Translations under genes and position numbers: made by a program
The notes under the pieces: model-generated
What the model was told of the DNA's origin: nothing
What the model saw: only the letters and a program-made list of their open reading frames with translations
Database searches by the model: none
Assembly (NCBI GenBank): GCA_003501385.1
Contig: DNPN01000144.1
Span: 1 to 28,844, forward strand
DNA: 28,844 nt
Reading direction: 5' to 3'
Source of the DNA: Rhizobium sp.
GTDB taxonomy: Bacteria > Pseudomonadota > Alphaproteobacteria > Rhizobiales > Rhizobiaceae
Shown here: piece by piece, positions 14,901-23,105 of the stretch
How positions within the stretch are numbered: position 1 is the first letter of the stretch
Layout: every line of letters begins with the position of its first letter

Positions 14901-17418
14901 CACCATTGGCTCCGAATCGCTGATTTCCACCCAGACGACCACAGCGCCGGAGGGCGATAGCGAAATCTCCATTCCTGTCACCGAGAATTTTGGGGCTGGC
15001 AGCTATATCACCGCCACGCTGTTTCGCCCCGGCGATGCGCAGGAGAGCCGCCTGCCCGCCCGCGCCATTGGTGTAACATGGCTGAACATTGATCCCGGCC
15101 AACGCAAGCTGGCGGTCAAGCTCTCACCAGTTCCGCAAATGGAGCCGCGCCAGCCTTTGACCATTCCCGTCACCGTCACAGGCGGCGGCAATGATGCCTA
15201 TGTGATGGTGGCTGCAGTCGATGTGGGCATTCTGAACCTCACCCGCTATCAGGCCCCCGATCCGGAAAGCTGGTATTTTGGCCAAAGGCGGCTGGGTCTT
15301 GAAATGCGCGATCTCTATGGTCGGCTGATTGATGGCTCATTGGGCGATACCGGAGCGGTGCGCAACGGTGGCGATGGCGGCATGATGGCGCTTCAGGCCA
15401 GCCCGCCGAAGGAAAAGCTGGTGGCCTTCTTCTCTGGCCCCGTGAAGCTGGATAGAAACGGCAAGGCCGAGATCAAATTTGATATTCCGCAGTTTAACGG
15501 CACGGTGCGGATCATGGCCGTTACCTGGTCGCGCACCGGCATTGGCCATGCCAGCACTGATGTGATTGTGCGTGATCCGGTGGTGGTCACCGCCTCTCTG
15601 CCGCGCTTTATGGCTCCCGGTGATCTGTCCACCCTGCGGCTTGATCTGGCCGCAACCGACGCTCCAAGCGGGGCATATACGCTGAATGTGCTGGGCAATG
15701 CCGCTGTTGCCGTTGCGCCCACCGATGGGCAAAAAACGCTGACGCTGACATCTGGCGGCAAAGCCAGTGTGTCACTGCCAATCACCGCCGTTGAAACCGG
15801 CGATGGTGCGATTACGGTGGCGATCACCAACGGCAACGGCCTGTCGCTTTCCCAAACACTCGATCTGCCCGTGCGCCCCGCCGCCTTGCCCGTGACGACA
15901 CGGCGCGAGATTCCGCTGGCAGCCGGGCAAAGCCTGAAGATTGATCGTGAACTGCTGGCCGATAGCATCATGGCGGGTGCCTCTGTCAGCTTGTCCGTGT
16001 CGCGCGGAGCCAGTCTGGATGTTGCAGCCCTGCTCACAAGTCTGGATCGTTACCCATACGGCTGCGCCGAACAAACCACCAGCCGCGCTCTGCCGTTGCT
16101 GTATTTCAACGACATGGCGGCGGTGGCTGGCCTGCCCAATGATACCGAGATCAAGCGCCGGGTGCAGGATGCGATTTACCGGGTGCTGTCCTATCAGGCT
16201 TCTGCTGGCAGCTTTGGCCTTTGGGCTCCCGGCTCGGAAGATCTGTGGCTGGACGCCTATGTCAGCGATTTTCTGACTCGCGCCCGCGAAAAGGGCTTTG
16301 ATGTGCCAGATGCGGCGCTGGTGCAGGCGCTGGATAATCTCTCCAACAAGCTTTCCTACGAGACAGACGTGGCGGCCAAGGGCAATGATATTGCCTATGC
16401 GCTCTACGTTCTGGCCCGCAACCGCAAAGCCGCCATCAGCGATCTGCGTTATTATGCCGACACCATGCTGGATCGCTTCCCCACACCTCTGGCAAAAGCG
16501 CATCTTGCCGCTGCCCTGTCACTCTATGGCGACCCGGCGCAGGCGGACACCATCTTTGCGCAGGCAGCGGCGATGTCCGAGCAGGGATCAGTGAAACCCG
16601 TCAGCCTTGAGCGCTCCGATTATGGCTCGCAACTGCGCGATGGCGCGGCCATCCTGGCGCTGGCCGCCGAATCCCGCCCTGTGCCTGCCATCATCCCGGC
16701 TTTGAGCAAATCCGTGATCAATGACTGGAAGAGCAAGGATTCCGCCAGCACACAGGAAGAAAGCTGGCTGCTGTTGGCTGCGCGGGCCGTGGATAAGGGC
16801 GATGATGGCATGAGCGTCACGGTCGATGGCACTGCGAAAACCGGCGCCTACAGGGCGCGGGTGGAAGGCGACGCACTGGTGAAACAGCCCGTGACAGTGC
16901 AAAACACCTCGCAGGAACCTTTGCTGGCCACCGTTACCACAGTTGCCGCACCGCGCTATCCGCTGCCTGCCGCCAGCTCCGGCTTTACCATTGAGCGCAG
17001 CTATTACGACCTTGCAGGCCAGCCTGTGAACATCAGTGCAGCCCAGCAGAATGAGCGCTACGTTGTGGTGCTGAAAATTGTGCAGGACAAGCCCATCCCC
17101 ACCCAATTGCTGGTGACCGATCTTTTGCCCGCCGGGTTAGAGATTGATAACCCATCGCTGGTGAGCAGTGCCGATCTCGCCAATTTCGACTGGATTGGCG
17201 ATACCCAAGCCGCCCATCTGGAATTCCGCAACGACCGCTTTGTCGCGGCCCTCGACAGCAGCCGCCAAAACAGCGGCGATATGGTGCTGGCCTATGTGGT
17301 GCGTGCCGTCACCCCCGGCGTCTATGATCATCCCGCCGCGACGGTGGAAGACATGTATCGTCCGCAGCGCTACGCCCGCACTGCCGTGGGCCGGATGGAG
17401 GTGAAGACCAACCCGTGA
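11971..17418 (+). CDS. Bacterial alpha-2-macroglobulin-like protein with PAN/apple domain and thioester
   Basis: This 1815-residue envelope protein is a likely periplasmic protease trap. A signal peptide (residues 1 to about 25, ending PPLQA) lacks a lipobox cysteine, so it is not the usual lipoprotein. A PAN/apple-like domain at about 30-100 carries C56, C60, C66 and C78. Residues 130-270 are helical and TPR-like (SAGKSAEALAGFLSALL; ENYRASLNAYKASLEL). Macroglobulin beta domains follow, including GIYRPGETVHVGALARD, the usual MG motif near residue 600. The thioester motif C1365-A-E-Q1368 sits in YPYGCAEQTTSR, inside an alpha-helical thioester domain that extends to about 1640. A C-terminal receptor-binding-like domain closes the protein. 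GGGGAG lies 9 bases upstream of ATG 11971. Its stop overlaps pbpC in GTGA; the pairing with PBP1C is a known association. Confidence 0.92.
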   Translation: MFTRLKYAFAGLALAAGLHMPPLQAANQSRSIELSQDSDYAGFDLRTVQNITQDQCQAACVDDKSCRALTYNTKARWCFLKSDFNTLNSFAGAVAGKVVIKDAQPDIGIAPKLSFLSDDLRQQAKEFGQNLPQTATASQLGLSTLIGQAHSDLSAGKSAEALAGFLSALLIAPDDGGLWIDAARAGNSVKKDRDAANKGLYAAIIGYDLSRTAKARADALAVMAKGLERNENYRASLNAYKASLELVADKSVRAAYLALKATKGFRITGNTVDADGVNPRACVQFSDALIARGVDYTPYVTVDGKPPTAMEAKGSQLCVEGLDYGKRYVIGLREGLPSSVDELLAAKTDIEVYIRDRSPTVRFTGDNFVLPSSARHGIPLVSINTDRANLKLYRIGDRAIAPLMTNSQFLSQLSGYSASRIEQDNGELIWQGSINITTTLNREVTTSFPVDEVLPERKPGIYVLTAAANSDKSEEWNDKATQWFLVSDIGLSTYAGTDGLTVFARALSSAKPMAGLQLKLLAKNNEILGTATTDNDGRAIFSPGLIRAGAAMAPAVLTAEQPGKDYVFLDMTRAGFDLSDRGVTGRPAPGAIDIFAWTERGIYRPGETVHVGALARDIGAEAIDGLPLTFIFTRPDGVEYRRIVSTGAGLGGHGVDLVLDSNVVHGTWTLGIHVDPKKAAIAEKTFLVDDFLPDRIEFDLSAKEQSIKPGTPLSVGVDGRYLYGAPAEGLSLEGDVVIKPTRSLKDRPGYVFGLADEETGDNTTLALDGLQPLDEKGHGTIDLLINELPSTTRLLEATLSVRLKEGSGRAVERQLTLPVQTEQPMIGIKPEFSGDLGENATGHFRLMTLDASGKPGVQTGVRWKLVQLERNYQWYRDGSSWRYEPITTTKQVANGVVDINADGTDLPVTVKYGRYRLEVDGAGAAASSIDFNAGWFVEASSSETPDALDIALDKPVYKIGDTAKLKISAHYAGEVLLTIGSESLISTQTTTAPEGDSEISIPVTENFGAGSYITATLFRPGDAQESRLPARAIGVTWLNIDPGQRKLAVKLSPVPQMEPRQPLTIPVTVTGGGNDAYVMVAAVDVGILNLTRYQAPDPESWYFGQRRLGLEMRDLYGRLIDGSLGDTGAVRNGGDGGMMALQASPPKEKLVAFFSGPVKLDRNGKAEIKFDIPQFNGTVRIMAVTWSRTGIGHASTDVIVRDPVVVTASLPRFMAPGDLSTLRLDLAATDAPSGAYTLNVLGNAAVAVAPTDGQKTLTLTSGGKASVSLPITAVETGDGAITVAITNGNGLSLSQTLDLPVRPAALPVTTRREIPLAAGQSLKIDRELLADSIMAGASVSLSVSRGASLDVAALLTSLDRYPYGCAEQTTSRALPLLYFNDMAAVAGLPNDTEIKRRVQDAIYRVLSYQASAGSFGLWAPGSEDLWLDAYVSDFLTRAREKGFDVPDAALVQALDNLSNKLSYETDVAAKGNDIAYALYVLARNRKAAISDLRYYADTMLDRFPTPLAKAHLAAALSLYGDPAQADTIFAQAAAMSEQGSVKPVSLERSDYGSQLRDGAAILALAAESRPVPAIIPALSKSVINDWKSKDSASTQEESWLLLAARAVDKGDDGMSVTVDGTAKTGAYRARVEGDALVKQPVTVQNTSQEPLLATVTTVAAPRYPLPAASSGFTIERSYYDLAGQPVNISAAQQNERYVVVLKIVQDKPIPTQLLVTDLLPAGLEIDNPSLVSSADLANFDWIGDTQAAHLEFRNDRFVAALDSSRQNSGDMVLAYVVRAVTPGVYDHPAATVEDMYRPQRYARTAVGRMEVKTNP

Positions 17419-19529
17419 CACCGCGCGGTTCGCTCTTTCAACGGTTGCAGCAATTCCGCCTCTGGGGCGGGGTTGCGGTGACGTTGTGTGTTGTGATCGG
17501 GCTGAGTGCCTTTGCACTGGATTGGCTTGATCAACGCTTTCCGCCACCACTGGACAAGATCAGCCGCAACTCGGCAGAAATGCAGGATGCGGATGGCCAA
17601 TTGCTGCGCGCTTTCGCCACGCCCGAAGGCAGATGGCGGTTGGCAACCACCGCCAATGATGTCGATCCGCTGATGATCCAGATGTTGATTGCCTATGAGG
17701 ATCGTCGGTTTTATGACCACGGCGGGCTTGATCCGCTGGCGCTGGGCCGCGCAGCCATTCAACTGCTCACCCATGGACGGATTGTTTCCGGCGCATCCAC
17801 CCTGTCCATGCAGGTGGCAAGGTTGATTGAGCCGCGAAAAGCCCGTTCTTTCCCCGTCAAACTGCTGCAAATGGCCCGCGCCGTGCAAATCGAGCGGCGC
17901 TTGAGCAAGGCAGAAATCCTTGATCTTTACCTGACCCACGCTCCTTACGGCGGCAATCTGGAAGGGGTGCGGGCCGCAAGCCTTGCCTATTTCAACAAGG
18001 AACCAAAGCATTTAAGCCCCGCAGAAGCAGCCCTGCTGGTGGCGCTTCCGCAATTGCCAGAAAAGCGCAGGCCAGACCGCTTTCACGACAACGCTTTGCG
18101 CGCCCGCGAACGGGTTCTGGCCCGCATGAAGTCCGCAGGCATTGTCTCCGATATCGATGCCCAGATTGCCAATGCCGCGCACCTGCCCAACAGACGGCTT
18201 GAACTGCCAATGCTGGCCGCCAATCTGGCCGATGCCAAACACCGTAATCAGCCGGAAAACCAGATTTACCCTACCACTTTGCGCAAAAACGTGCAGGCTG
18301 CCATGGAAGCCGTGGCCCGGCAGGCGGCCCGCAGCCTGCCGCCCAAAGTCTCCGTTGCAATCATGGTGGCGGATAGTCAATCGGGGCGCATTCTGGCCCA
18401 TGTCGGCTCTGCCAATTATCTCGATGCCAGCCGCTCTGGCTGGATTGATATGACCCGCGTACAGCGCTCACCCGGCTCCACCCTGAAGCCGTTGATTTAC
18501 GGCTTAGCGTTCGAGCAGGGATTGATTGCACAGGAAACCATTATAGAAGACCGGCCCGCCGATTTCTTTGGCTATCGGCCCAAGAATTTCGACATGACCT
18601 ATCAGGGCGATGTCACGGTGCGTTCAGCCTTGCAATTGTCGCTCAACGTGCCTGCGGTGCGGCTATTGAATGCAGTTGGTCCATCCACCGCGCTGTCGCG
18701 CTTGCGAAAAGCCGATATCAAGATTGAACTGCCCGCGCAGGATGCGCCGGGGCTGGCCATTGCGCTCGGCGGCGTTGGCACCACGTTGAAAGACCTGATG
18801 GGGCTGTATACCGCCCTTGCCCGCCAAGGCCGCACCGTTCAGCTTACAGATGATGATACGGTTGATCTTGCCAGTCCCCAACCTACACCCCTTCTTGATC
18901 CCGTGGCAAATTGGAATGTCACAGATATCCTCTCTGGCGTTGCGCCGCCGCTGGGCAGCCCACGCGGGCGCATCGCCTATAAAACCGGAACCAGCTATGG
19001 TTATCGCGATGGCTGGTCGCTGGGCTACGATGGCCGCACCGTGATTGGCGTCTGGGTGGGTCGGGCCGATAACAGTGCCGTGCCGGGGCTGACGGGCTAT
19101 GGCACCGCCGCTTCCATTCTGTTTGAGGCTTTTTCACGCGCCAACCTGCCGCAAGCTCCCCTGCCGACTGCTCCAAATGGTGCCACTCACCCGAAACAAG
19201 CTGACCTTCCCACCGGCCTCAAGCGCTTTTCCCGCGATAGCAATGGGCTGATCACCATTGGCAGCGGCGAAAAAGCGCCAGTGATTGTCTATCCGCCCGA
19301 AGGCTCGCATGTGGAATTGGGCAAAGGGCCAGATGGTCAGCCCTTGCCGCTGGCGCTGAAATTGCAAGCGGGCCGCGCACCGTTTCGCTGGCTTGCCAAT
19401 GGCCGCGCCCTGCCCGATCTGGTCCGCACCCGCACCACCAACTGGATGCCGCAAGGCAGTGGCTATTCGACGCTCACCGTGATTGATGCCAGCGGGCGCA
19501 CGGCCAGTGTGGGAATTTTTGTGCAGTAA
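17415..19529 (+). CDS. pbpC: Penicillin-binding protein 1C (bifunctional class A PBP)
   Basis: This 704-residue peptidoglycan synthase starts at GTG 17415, overlapping the macroglobulin stop. An N-terminal membrane anchor spans about residues 17-37. The GT51 glycosyltransferase domain follows, with catalytic E95 in AYEDRRFYDHGG and SGASTLSMQVARL. The transpeptidase domain has SxxK at S355-T-L-K358 (SPGSTLKPLIYG), the SxN motif in LQLSLNVPAVRLL and KTGT at residues 523-526. The last 100 or so residues look like the BiPBP_C domain typical of PBP1C. The protein polymerises and would cross-link murein in the periplasm; E. coli PBP1C transpeptidation is reported as weak. Coupling to the macroglobulin suggests a cell-wall repair and defence role, in which the macroglobulin traps proteases entering through damaged envelope. 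Confidence 0.94.
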   Translation: MTPRGSLFQRLQQFRLWGGVAVTLCVVIGLSAFALDWLDQRFPPPLDKISRNSAEMQDADGQLLRAFATPEGRWRLATTANDVDPLMIQMLIAYEDRRFYDHGGLDPLALGRAAIQLLTHGRIVSGASTLSMQVARLIEPRKARSFPVKLLQMARAVQIERRLSKAEILDLYLTHAPYGGNLEGVRAASLAYFNKEPKHLSPAEAALLVALPQLPEKRRPDRFHDNALRARERVLARMKSAGIVSDIDAQIANAAHLPNRRLELPMLAANLADAKHRNQPENQIYPTTLRKNVQAAMEAVARQAARSLPPKVSVAIMVADSQSGRILAHVGSANYLDASRSGWIDMTRVQRSPGSTLKPLIYGLAFEQGLIAQETIIEDRPADFFGYRPKNFDMTYQGDVTVRSALQLSLNVPAVRLLNAVGPSTALSRLRKADIKIELPAQDAPGLAIALGGVGTTLKDLMGLYTALARQGRTVQLTDDDTVDLASPQPTPLLDPVANWNVTDILSGVAPPLGSPRGRIAYKTGTSYGYRDGWSLGYDGRTVIGVWVGRADNSAVPGLTGYGTAASILFEAFSRANLPQAPLPTAPNGATHPKQADLPTGLKRFSRDSNGLITIGSGEKAPVIVYPPEGSHVELGKGPDGQPLPLALKLQAGRAPFRWLANGRALPDLVRTRTTNWMPQGSGYSTLTVIDASGRTASVGIFVQ

Positions 19530-19608
19530 CGGTTTGCATGTCAGAGGAATGGCGGAGGTTGCTCCTCGCAAAATTCAGTCAGCATTTCATCCTTTTATCT
19601 GCCTCGCG

Positions 19609-19638
19609 CTTGACTTGATGGCCCAACCGTTTGTTTAA
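19609..19638 (+). promoter_or_regulatory. Candidate sigma70-type promoter upstream of the epimerase gene
   Basis: CTTGAC (19609-19614), the common alphaproteobacterial -35 form, is followed 18 bases later by GTTTAA (19633-19638), a mediocre -10. It lies in the 161-base pbpC/epimerase gap, about 52 bases before the preferred epimerase start. The weak -10 makes this tentative. Confidence 0.3.
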
Positions 19639-19690
19639 CAGGCCCGACAGATTATTCCGGGCATCCGGCCCCAGCAAATTGGTATTGATC

Positions 19691-20710
19691 GTGCGCTATT
19701 TCATCACTGGCACCGCAGGTTTCATCGGCTTTCATCTTGCCCGCCGTCTTCTTCAGGATGGGCATGTTGTCACAGGCTTCGATGGCATGACCGCCTATTA
19801 TAACCTGCGCCTGAAAGAAGCGCGCAATGCGGGGCTTGCGCAATTTCCCAATTTCACCGGCGTCACCGCCATGCTGGAAGACCGCGCAGCGCTGGAAAAG
19901 GCGGTGGAACAGGCCAAGCCCGATGTGATCATCCATCTCGCAGCCCAAGCAGGCGTGCGCTATAGCCTTGAAAACCCGAAAGCCTATCTCGATTCCAACC
20001 TGATTGGCTCGTGGAACATTGTTGAAATTGCTCGTCAGATCAACATCAGCCATTTGATGCTGGCCTCGACCTCGTCGATCTATGGGGCCAATCCGCAAGT
20101 GCCGTTCCGCGAAACCGACCGCGCAGATGAGCCCATGACCTTCTATGCCGCCAGCAAAAAGGGCATGGAACTGATGGCCCATAGCTACGCCCATCTGTAC
20201 AAAGTGCCCACCACGGCCTTTCGCTTTTTCACGGTCTATGGACCATGGGGTCGCCCGGATATGGCGCTGTTTAAATTCATGAAGGCCATGCTGGCGGATC
20301 AGCCCATTGAGATTTACGGCCAAGGCCAGATGAGCCGCGATTTCACCTATATTGATGATCTGGTGGATAGTATTTTGCGGCTCTCTGCCATTGCGCCATC
20401 CGAGCAAAACCGGGTAAAAACTCCGGAAGGACTGGATACGCTATCGCACAACGCGCCGTTCCGCGTCATCAACATTGGCGGCGGCCAGCCCGTGGCGTTG
20501 ATGGATTTTATTGAGACGCTGGAAAGCCTGATGGGCCAATCCGCCAAGCGGGTGATGCTGCCCATGCAGCAAGGCGATGTGCCGCGCACCTTTGCAAGCC
20601 CTGATTTGCTGGTGGCCCTCACGGGATCAAAGCCGATGACCAGTCTGGAACAGGGCGTCAAGGCAACGGTGGAATGGTATCGCGAGCATTATAAGCAGCT
20701 GGATCTTTGA
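19691..20710 (+). CDS. UDP-glucuronate 4-epimerase-like NAD-dependent sugar epimerase
   Basis: With GTG 19691 as start this is a 339-residue short-chain dehydrogenase/epimerase. It shows RYFITGTAGFIG (nucleotide-binding motif at residues 7-13), HLAAQAGVRYSLENP, STSSIYG and the catalytic Y152-x-x-x-K156 in FYAASKKG. The FFTVYGPWGRPDMA block is typical of UDP-glucuronate 4-epimerases such as LpsL, which supply UDP-galacturonate for LPS or capsule. The frame extends upstream to TTG 19631, but the extra 20 residues precede the Rossmann strand and have no family counterpart. Neither start has a clear Shine-Dalgarno. The next genes are glycosyltransferases on the opposite strand, fitting surface-glycan synthesis. 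Exact sugar nucleotide is inferred. Confidence 0.85.
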   Translation: MRYFITGTAGFIGFHLARRLLQDGHVVTGFDGMTAYYNLRLKEARNAGLAQFPNFTGVTAMLEDRAALEKAVEQAKPDVIIHLAAQAGVRYSLENPKAYLDSNLIGSWNIVEIARQINISHLMLASTSSIYGANPQVPFRETDRADEPMTFYAASKKGMELMAHSYAHLYKVPTTAFRFFTVYGPWGRPDMALFKFMKAMLADQPIEIYGQGQMSRDFTYIDDLVDSILRLSAIAPSEQNRVKTPEGLDTLSHNAPFRVINIGGGQPVALMDFIETLESLMGQSAKRVMLPMQQGDVPRTFASPDLLVALTGSKPMTSLEQGVKATVEWYREHYKQLDL

Positions 20711-21846
20711 TCCAGCAACGCACCGATCAGCCTTGCTGTTTCCGCCGCGCCATCCAATGACACAGTAAGATGGGCTGGAAATTGCAAGGCTTTTGCGCAT
20801 GCCACGGCTTCAGCCATCGCTTCACCATTCAGCCCCTGTTCCAAGACCACTTGGGCAAGGCCAAGCGCTTCCAGCTTTTGTGCCCGCACGCTTTGTTCGG
20901 TTTCTCCACCCGCCGCAAAAGGCACCAGCAGCGCGGGGCACCGCGCTCGCAGCAGATCACAGACTGTATTATAGCCCGCCTGCGAGATGGAGAGTTTTGC
21001 CCCCGGCAAAAGTGCGGGAAAATCGGGCCTGAAGCGATAGAGTGTCACACTTGGCGGGGCAGCCTCGGCAAAGCGGTCATAATCGGCCTGCGGCAAATTG
21101 GGTCCGGTGATCAGGCACCAGCGGTCATCTCCACCCAATATCTGCTGGGCGTCTAGCGCTGCCTCAATCAAGGCAGCCCCTACCGCACCGCCACCGGCGG
21201 AGACGACGATATCAAACCTATCCTCCACTGGCACCGGCTCCGGTGCGGCCACCAACCCGGTGTAATAGATCTTGCCAGCAATGGCGTGGGCCTGCGGAAA
21301 GGTCTCTTCCAGCCGCACGAAATGCGGATCGCCATGCACCAGAACCCCATCAAAGTGTTCCAGCACCAGATCAACCGTTTCCTGATCGCGTCCGGGTTTG
21401 CGGTTTTCCTGCAAGATGTCGCGCACCGAGCTGAACAGCAAAGGCTTGTTCGCGGCAGCCTTGATCGCCGCCAGCAGCGGCAACAGCTCAAACCGCACCT
21501 GCCGGCGGCCAAAGGGAAAGGCCTCGATAATCACCACATCGGGCTGAATACTCTCAAACGTTTCCAGCAAAAGCGCCGTTCGGTTTTGCTCAAAGGCGGC
21601 ATCCACAGCCGCGCCGTCGCTGTCCACCAGACCGGAAAAGCCGGTGGCAGATAAAACAGCGGGCAATTGCACATGAGCAATGCCCTCGCCCGGAAAGCCC
21701 TTGACGGGTGCGCCACCTGTTACCAATGTCACCGCAAAGCCTGCCTCCACCATGGCCCCCGCAATGCGACTGGCGCGAGCCAGATGGCCAATGCCCAGCA
21801 AATGCTGCACATAAAACATCACCCGTTTTGGTGCAGGCTGCATCAT
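20689..21846 (-). CDS. MurG-like (GT28-type) glycosyltransferase, paralogue 1
   Basis: This 385-residue protein has two Rossmann-like halves of the GT-B fold. The N-terminal motif is HLLGIGHLARASRIAGAM (residues 15-32). The C-terminal donor-site region has SISQAGYNTVCDLL and LVPFAAGGETEQSVRAQKLEALG, the pattern of MurG-related predicted glycosyltransferases (COG4671 type). It probably transfers a sugar from a nucleotide donor at the cytoplasmic membrane face. It shares the GxGHL and GYNTxC blocks with the product of 23106-24314. Two ATG codons sit in tandem at the start. The first overlaps the upstream GT4 stop (21843-21846), implying coupling. The 3' end overlaps the convergent epimerase gene by 22 bases. 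Donor and acceptor are unknown. Confidence 0.8.
   Translation of the reverse strand: MMQPAPKRVMFYVQHLLGIGHLARASRIAGAMVEAGFAVTLVTGGAPVKGFPGEGIAHVQLPAVLSATGFSGLVDSDGAAVDAAFEQNRTALLLETFESIQPDVVIIEAFPFGRRQVRFELLPLLAAIKAAANKPLLFSSVRDILQENRKPGRDQETVDLVLEHFDGVLVHGDPHFVRLEETFPQAHAIAGKIYYTGLVAAPEPVPVEDRFDIVVSAGGGAVGAALIEAALDAQQILGGDDRWCLITGPNLPQADYDRFAEAAPPSVTLYRFRPDFPALLPGAKLSISQAGYNTVCDLLRARCPALLVPFAAGGETEQSVRAQKLEALGLAQVVLEQGLNGEAMAEAVACAKALQFPAHLTVSLDGAAETARLIGALLDQRSSCL
20698..20716. terminator. Small palindrome at the convergent epimerase / glycosyltransferase ends
   Basis: GCTGGATC (20698-20705), loop TTT, GATCCAGC (20709-20716) form a perfect 8-bp hairpin that includes the epimerase TGA. The opposing gene's stop lies at 20689-20691. 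It could act as a bidirectional terminator, but no T-run follows on either strand, so function is uncertain. Confidence 0.4.
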
Positions 21847-23099
21847 TGGCCCAAACTCCGGTTAAACAATGCAGTCAGATCGCGAATGCTGTTTTGATAA
21901 TCAAAATCCTGCCGCACTTTTTGCTCGGCAGAAGATCCAAGCCGCTGGCGTAAATCGGGATTGCGAATGGCTTTTTGCAAGGCCTCTGCCAGCACAGTCG
22001 GATCATCCGGGGCCACTAGCATTCCGTTTTCGCCATCGACAAACAGTTCCGAAATGCCGGACACAGTGGTGGACACCGCCATCAAGCCCTGGCTGGCCGC
22101 CTCCACCAGCACATTGGGAAGGCCATCGCGATCACCATCGGCGGTGATGCGGCAGGCGAGTGTGAAAAGATCGCTCTCGCGGTAGTGGGTCAGCACATCG
22201 CGCTGATCCATCGCACCTTTCCAGGTGATACGATCGGCAATGCTTAATTGCTCGGCCAAGACCTTCAGCTTTGCCAATTCATCGCCACCGCCGATATGGG
22301 TAAAGGTCCAGTTCAGCTCTTTGGGCAGGCTTGCAAGGGCGCGCAACAGCACATCGTAACCCTTTTTCTTCACCGCCCGGCCAACAGACAAAAGCCGCAC
22401 CGGATCATTGGCAGCAGAGCCATCGCGGCTGGATCGCCCCCCCTCAAAATGCGGAAAGCGCTGCAAATCAAGCCCATGATAGCTTAAATGCACCACCTTG
22501 CGGTCCTCAGCTCGCCGGTCTTTGGCCAAAGCGCTTAATTGCTCATAGCCCACCCGCGTGCAGGTCACGGCCCAATCCACATGGGCCAGCTTGTCAGCCA
22601 GATCCCAATCCTGCGAGGTCCAGATATCCTTGGCGTGAGCCGATACGCTCCAGCCCATACCGCGCAACAGGCTGGCGTAAAAGGCCACCGATGCGGGCGT
22701 GTGGATGAAATGCGCATGCAGCCATTCCGCCTTGCCCGGCCATTCCGCCACCAGCACCATGGCCTGTCCGAGACGGCGAAAGCGGTTACGCGATAGATCC
22801 CTCGGCAAATCCTTCAAAAACTGTGCAAGAACAGTGCGAAATCCCGGAAGGCGGCTGGTTTTGATCAGCGCCTTCAGCACCCTGGTCGGCTCTTCATGCA
22901 AATATTCCGGCAGATAATACACATTGGCGCGGATTTCATCATGCACGGGATGGCGCTTTTTATCGGTCGGGCGGCGCATGGCCACCAGCTCCAGCTCGAA
23001 GCCGGCTTTCTCCAGCCCCAGCAATTCCTGCGCAATGAAGGTTTCAGACAGGCGCGGATAACCCTTGAGCAGCACCGTGATTTTCTTTGATTTCGGCAC
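21843..23099 (-). CDS. GT4-family glycosyltransferase (group 1)
   Basis: This 418-residue GT-B enzyme belongs to glycosyltransferase family 4. The N-terminal domain has KGYPRLSETFIAQEL (residues 13-27), a frequent start for exopolysaccharide GT4 enzymes, and LHAHFIHTPASVAFYAS near 126-142. The C-terminal domain has LLSVGRAVKKKGYDVLLRAL and the nucleotide-sugar E-x7-E region (DGDRDGLPNVLVEAASQGLMAV). It starts at GTG with AGGGA about 10 bases upstream, 6 bases behind the upstream glycosyltransferase gene. Its stop overlaps the next gene. It should act in the cytoplasm on a lipid-linked or glycan acceptor. Specificity cannot be read from sequence. Confidence 0.88.
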   Translation of the reverse strand: MPKSKKITVLLKGYPRLSETFIAQELLGLEKAGFELELVAMRRPTDKKRHPVHDEIRANVYYLPEYLHEEPTRVLKALIKTSRLPGFRTVLAQFLKDLPRDLSRNRFRRLGQAMVLVAEWPGKAEWLHAHFIHTPASVAFYASLLRGMGWSVSAHAKDIWTSQDWDLADKLAHVDWAVTCTRVGYEQLSALAKDRRAEDRKVVHLSYHGLDLQRFPHFEGGRSSRDGSAANDPVRLLSVGRAVKKKGYDVLLRALASLPKELNWTFTHIGGGDELAKLKVLAEQLSIADRITWKGAMDQRDVLTHYRESDLFTLACRITADGDRDGLPNVLVEAASQGLMAVSTTVSGISELFVDGENGMLVAPDDPTVLAEALQKAIRNPDLRQRLGSSAEQKVRQDFDYQNSIRDLTALFNRSLGQ

Positions 23100-23105
23100 G
23101 TTGAA

